This document shows, piece after piece, positions 43,399 through 45,538 of a stretch of DNA of 45,538 bases. This DNA is from CAINEC01 sp046303115. GTDB lineage: Bacteria > Bacteroidota > Bacteroidia > AKYH767-A > OLB10. A model generated the notes under the pieces. The model made no database searches, was not told the origin of the DNA, and saw nothing but the letters and a program-made list of their open reading frames with translations. The position numbers were made by a program, and so were the translations under genes. Location of the stretch: contig JBKCGZ010000146.1 of assembly GCA_046303115.1 (NCBI GenBank), positions 1 through 45,538 of the forward strand, written 5' to 3'. Positions within the stretch are counted from its first letter, which is position 1, and each line of letters begins with the position of its first letter.

Positions 43399-45438
43399 TT
43401 AATTAAAAACTAATGACAGCGATTCGAAATCAGTGATAGGTAAAGAACAATTGTTATTCTCACAGTAATAGCCAACTGTTTCCTTCGGATTAAATCGGTT
43501 TTTGCACAGCGGTAAAATAGAATTTTCAGAGGCTATAGCAAATATTAGATTAGGTTTGTATTGCTGCTGAATAGTATGTATCCAATTATGTGCATCGGGT
43601 CCACTAATAACCAACTCTGATTTCGAATTTTCTAAATAGAGTTTTACTTGCGCCCATTTACAATACCACGGCAATGCATTGCTAATTTCTTTTTGCATTA
43701 ATGCGATCATTTGCTCAGCACGATGTAAATAAGTGGCGTCATCAAAATAGCGCGACAATAAATACAGGTTCATGGCCATCATTGCATTGGAAGAAGGAAT
43801 CACATTATCTTGTAATTCCATACTGCGCTTGATTAATTTTTCAGCAGTGGCAGAGGTAAAATAGAATAGGGGAGAACCTTCTGCACTAAATTGATGGATG
43901 ACCGTTTCACAAAGACTCTTTGCTTGCATCAAATATTTTTCATCAAAGGTGATTTGATAAACGGCAATCAAGCCTTCAATGATACTGACATAATCATCTA
44001 AAAATCCTTCGCGATGTTGTACCGATGATTTTGTAAGATCTGCATCCACAACCGAATGAATCACTTTGTTATCTTCTATCAAATGTTGAAGGATGCTATC
44101 TGCTAGATGAATGGATGCTTGATAATAGTTGTTATCATTCGTCGACATAAAAGCATCTGAAAATCCTTTTAGCAATAATCCGTTCCAGCAAGCAATTATT
44201 TTATGATCTAATCCCGGACGAACACGTTTATTGCGTTCAATAAAAAGTTTGTTTTTTATTTGATGGATTATAGAATTCAAATTTGCTTCTGACAGATTAA
44301 ATTTTTCGCAAATAGTAAGTGCATTTTCATTTCTTAAAGGAATATAAACTTCGTCTTCCCAATATCCTTTTTCATCGAAATGAAAATAATCTTTCGCAAG
44401 TAAATATTCTTGCTCCGTTAAAATACTTTGCAATTCGTTTAATGACCACGTATAAAATTTCCCCTCTACACCTTCGGTATCAGCATCCAATGCTGCGTAA
44501 TATAAATTCGAATCAGACTTTAACTCATTATTCAAGAAAGTAAAAATCCCTTCAATTGTTTCTTTGTATTTTTCATTCTTGAAAATACTATACGACTTCG
44601 CATAAAGTGATAATAGTTGCGCATTATCATATAACATTTTTTCAAAGTGAGGAACCTTCCATTCCATATCGGTGCTGTATCTGCAAAAGCCTCCACCTAA
44701 TTGATCATAAATTCCACCGTGCAACATTTTATTCAAGGTGAGTTGCAAATGTTCAGCGGCATATGGATGTTGATTCAATAAATAATAATCCAGCATCCAA
44801 TCGTAATTGTTTGGCATCGGAAATTTAGGAGAACGATTATTCCCTCCATCGGTAGTATCAAAATTTACCGACCAATTCAGGAAAAGCTGTTGCCAGTCAG
44901 TCGACTCCATCTTACTAACGGTAGTGTCGTTCCGTAAAGATTCTATTTTAAGAAGTCCTTCTGTAAGTTCCTTTGCGTAGGTCATACATTTTTCTGCATC
45001 GTTGCGATACAAATTGGCGATATGCAGTAAAATAGATCTCCATTGTTCTTTGTGAAAATACGTTCCGCCGTAAATCGGACGACCATCAGGAAGCAAAACA
45101 CAGTTCAATGGCCAGCCACCTCTGCCGGTCATCAGTTGTACTGCATCCATATAAATTTTATCGAGGTCGGGGCGCTCCTCACGATCGACTTTTATGCAAA
45201 CAAAATTTTTGTTCATCACTGTAGCAATCTCCTCATCTTCGAAACTCTCACGTTCCATCACATGGCACCAATGGCAGGTGGAGTATCCAATACTAACAAT
45301 GATTAATTTGTTTTCTTGCTGCGCCTTTGATAAAGCATCTTCACTCCACGGTAGCCAATCTACGGGATTATAGGCATGCTGCAATAAATACGGACTACTG
45401 CAATGAATAAGGGCATTGGGTTGGCGATTTGTCTCCAT
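43399..45438 (-). CDS. YyaL/DUF255 thioredoxin-domain protein
   Basis: A 679-residue cytoplasmic protein. The N-terminal thioredoxin-like domain (1-165) has the conserved opening YLLQHAYNPVDW and the CxxC pair C55/C58 in CHWCHVMERESF. It is followed by GRGGWPLNCVLLPDGRPIYGGTYF. The rest is an (alpha/alpha)6 barrel (GGIYDQLGGGFCRYSTD, VPHFEKMLYDNAQLL), resembling epimerase/glycosidase folds. The biological role of the family is unclear. I start at ATG 45438; a TTG at 45456 would add six residues and lies in a -7-like stretch (GATATTTG). Confidence 0.93.
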   Translation of the reverse strand: METNRQPNALIHCSSPYLLQHAYNPVDWLPWSEDALSKAQQENKLIIVSIGYSTCHWCHVMERESFEDEEIATVMNKNFVCIKVDREERPDLDKIYMDAVQLMTGRGGWPLNCVLLPDGRPIYGGTYFHKEQWRSILLHIANLYRNDAEKCMTYAKELTEGLLKIESLRNDTTVSKMESTDWQQLFLNWSVNFDTTDGGNNRSPKFPMPNNYDWMLDYYLLNQHPYAAEHLQLTLNKMLHGGIYDQLGGGFCRYSTDMEWKVPHFEKMLYDNAQLLSLYAKSYSIFKNEKYKETIEGIFTFLNNELKSDSNLYYAALDADTEGVEGKFYTWSLNELQSILTEQEYLLAKDYFHFDEKGYWEDEVYIPLRNENALTICEKFNLSEANLNSIIHQIKNKLFIERNKRVRPGLDHKIIACWNGLLLKGFSDAFMSTNDNNYYQASIHLADSILQHLIEDNKVIHSVVDADLTKSSVQHREGFLDDYVSIIEGLIAVYQITFDEKYLMQAKSLCETVIHQFSAEGSPLFYFTSATAEKLIKRSMELQDNVIPSSNAMMAMNLYLLSRYFDDATYLHRAEQMIALMQKEISNALPWYCKWAQVKLYLENSKSELVISGPDAHNWIHTIQQQYKPNLIFAIASENSILPLCKNRFNPKETVGYYCENNNCSLPITDFESLSLVFN

Positions 45439-45477
45439 CGTTCTAAGGTAGCGCAAATATCGTATAATTAGAATTTA

Positions 45478-45485
45478 TATCTTTG
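45478..45485 (+). promoter_or_regulatory. -7 box for the gene at the right edge
   Basis: TATCTTTG is a full TAnnTTTG match and ends 4 nt before ATG 45490, implying a leaderless or near-leaderless transcript. No TTG at -33 is evident. Confidence 0.4.
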
Positions 45486-45489
45486 GCGT

Positions 45490-45538
45490 ATGTCAAATCG
45501 TCGTCGTGTCATCATTATTGTAACATCCGTAATTGTTG
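45490..45538 (+). CDS. Start of a gene cut by the window edge (possible membrane-anchored protein)
   Basis: ATG 45490 opens a frame of 16 codons to the window end, MSNRRRVIIIVTSVIV. The basic start followed by a hydrophobic stretch looks like a signal anchor. It is divergent from the YyaL gene with a -7 box just upstream. The family cannot be told from so little. Confidence 0.45.
   Translation, partial: MSNRRRVIIIVTSVIV

Overview
This 45.5 kb window is a gene-dense, AT-rich chromosomal segment of a Bacteroidota bacterium. The evidence is type IX secretion (T9SS) cargo proteins, a PorV/PorU-like pair, GldH, a DUF5686 outer-membrane protein, and promoters of the Bacteroidota form (TTG or TTTG, a spacer, then TAnnTTTG). 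I cannot fix the class. The gene set is typical of free-living relatives of Chitinophagia, Sphingobacteriia or Flavobacteriia. I see no tRNA, rRNA, CRISPR array, insertion sequence or prophage, and no gene-free stretch over 300 bases (the longest is 1624-1889, which is full of regulatory sites).

Layout: (a) 1-2480 holds a MerR-type regulator with a CarH/LitR-like B12-binding half, a convergent folE, and an ECF-type sigma factor. The folE/sigma intergenic region carries three inverted repeats of one geometry, TTGTTTAA-N16-TTAAACAA, one of them over the sigma promoter and start codon. (b) 2577-8260 is a run of three secreted proteins (PKD protein, 73-residue basic peptide, 1454-residue GEVED/T9SS protein). 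(c) 8351-10045 is a CTP/S41 protease. (d) 15389 down to 10050 on the minus strand is an envelope operon: kdsD, tatC, AhpD-like protein, DUF5686 protein, lptB. (e) recQ (15584-17782) is divergent from it. (f) 22240 down to 17842 on the minus strand holds cvpA, a periplasmic thioredoxin, TerC, a methyltransferase, a LolD-type ATPase, a cob(I)alamin adenosyltransferase and a DUF2795 protein. (g) pgk is divergent from holB, which is followed by a RicT-like PSP1 protein, gldH and a conserved hypothetical gene. (h) 27309-30562 holds a small lipoprotein, a cyclophilin, pheS, purS and pssA. (i) 30719-41265 is a T9SS block: PorV-like protein, giant PorU-like C25 protease, lipoprotein, and a BNR/PKD secreted protein. 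(j) 41334-45438 on the minus strand holds an M13 peptidase and a YyaL/DUF255 protein, with the first codons of another gene at 45490.

The most interesting part is (a). A predicted adenosylcobalamin photoreceptor regulator sits beside three identically spaced palindromes that lie between folE and a sigma factor, and the cobalamin adenosyltransferase that could make its chromophore is 16 kb away. Other points worth attention are three promoters whose -7 box ends only 4-5 nt before the start codon (possible leaderless mRNAs), and a 9-G tract in frame inside the PorU-like catalytic domain.
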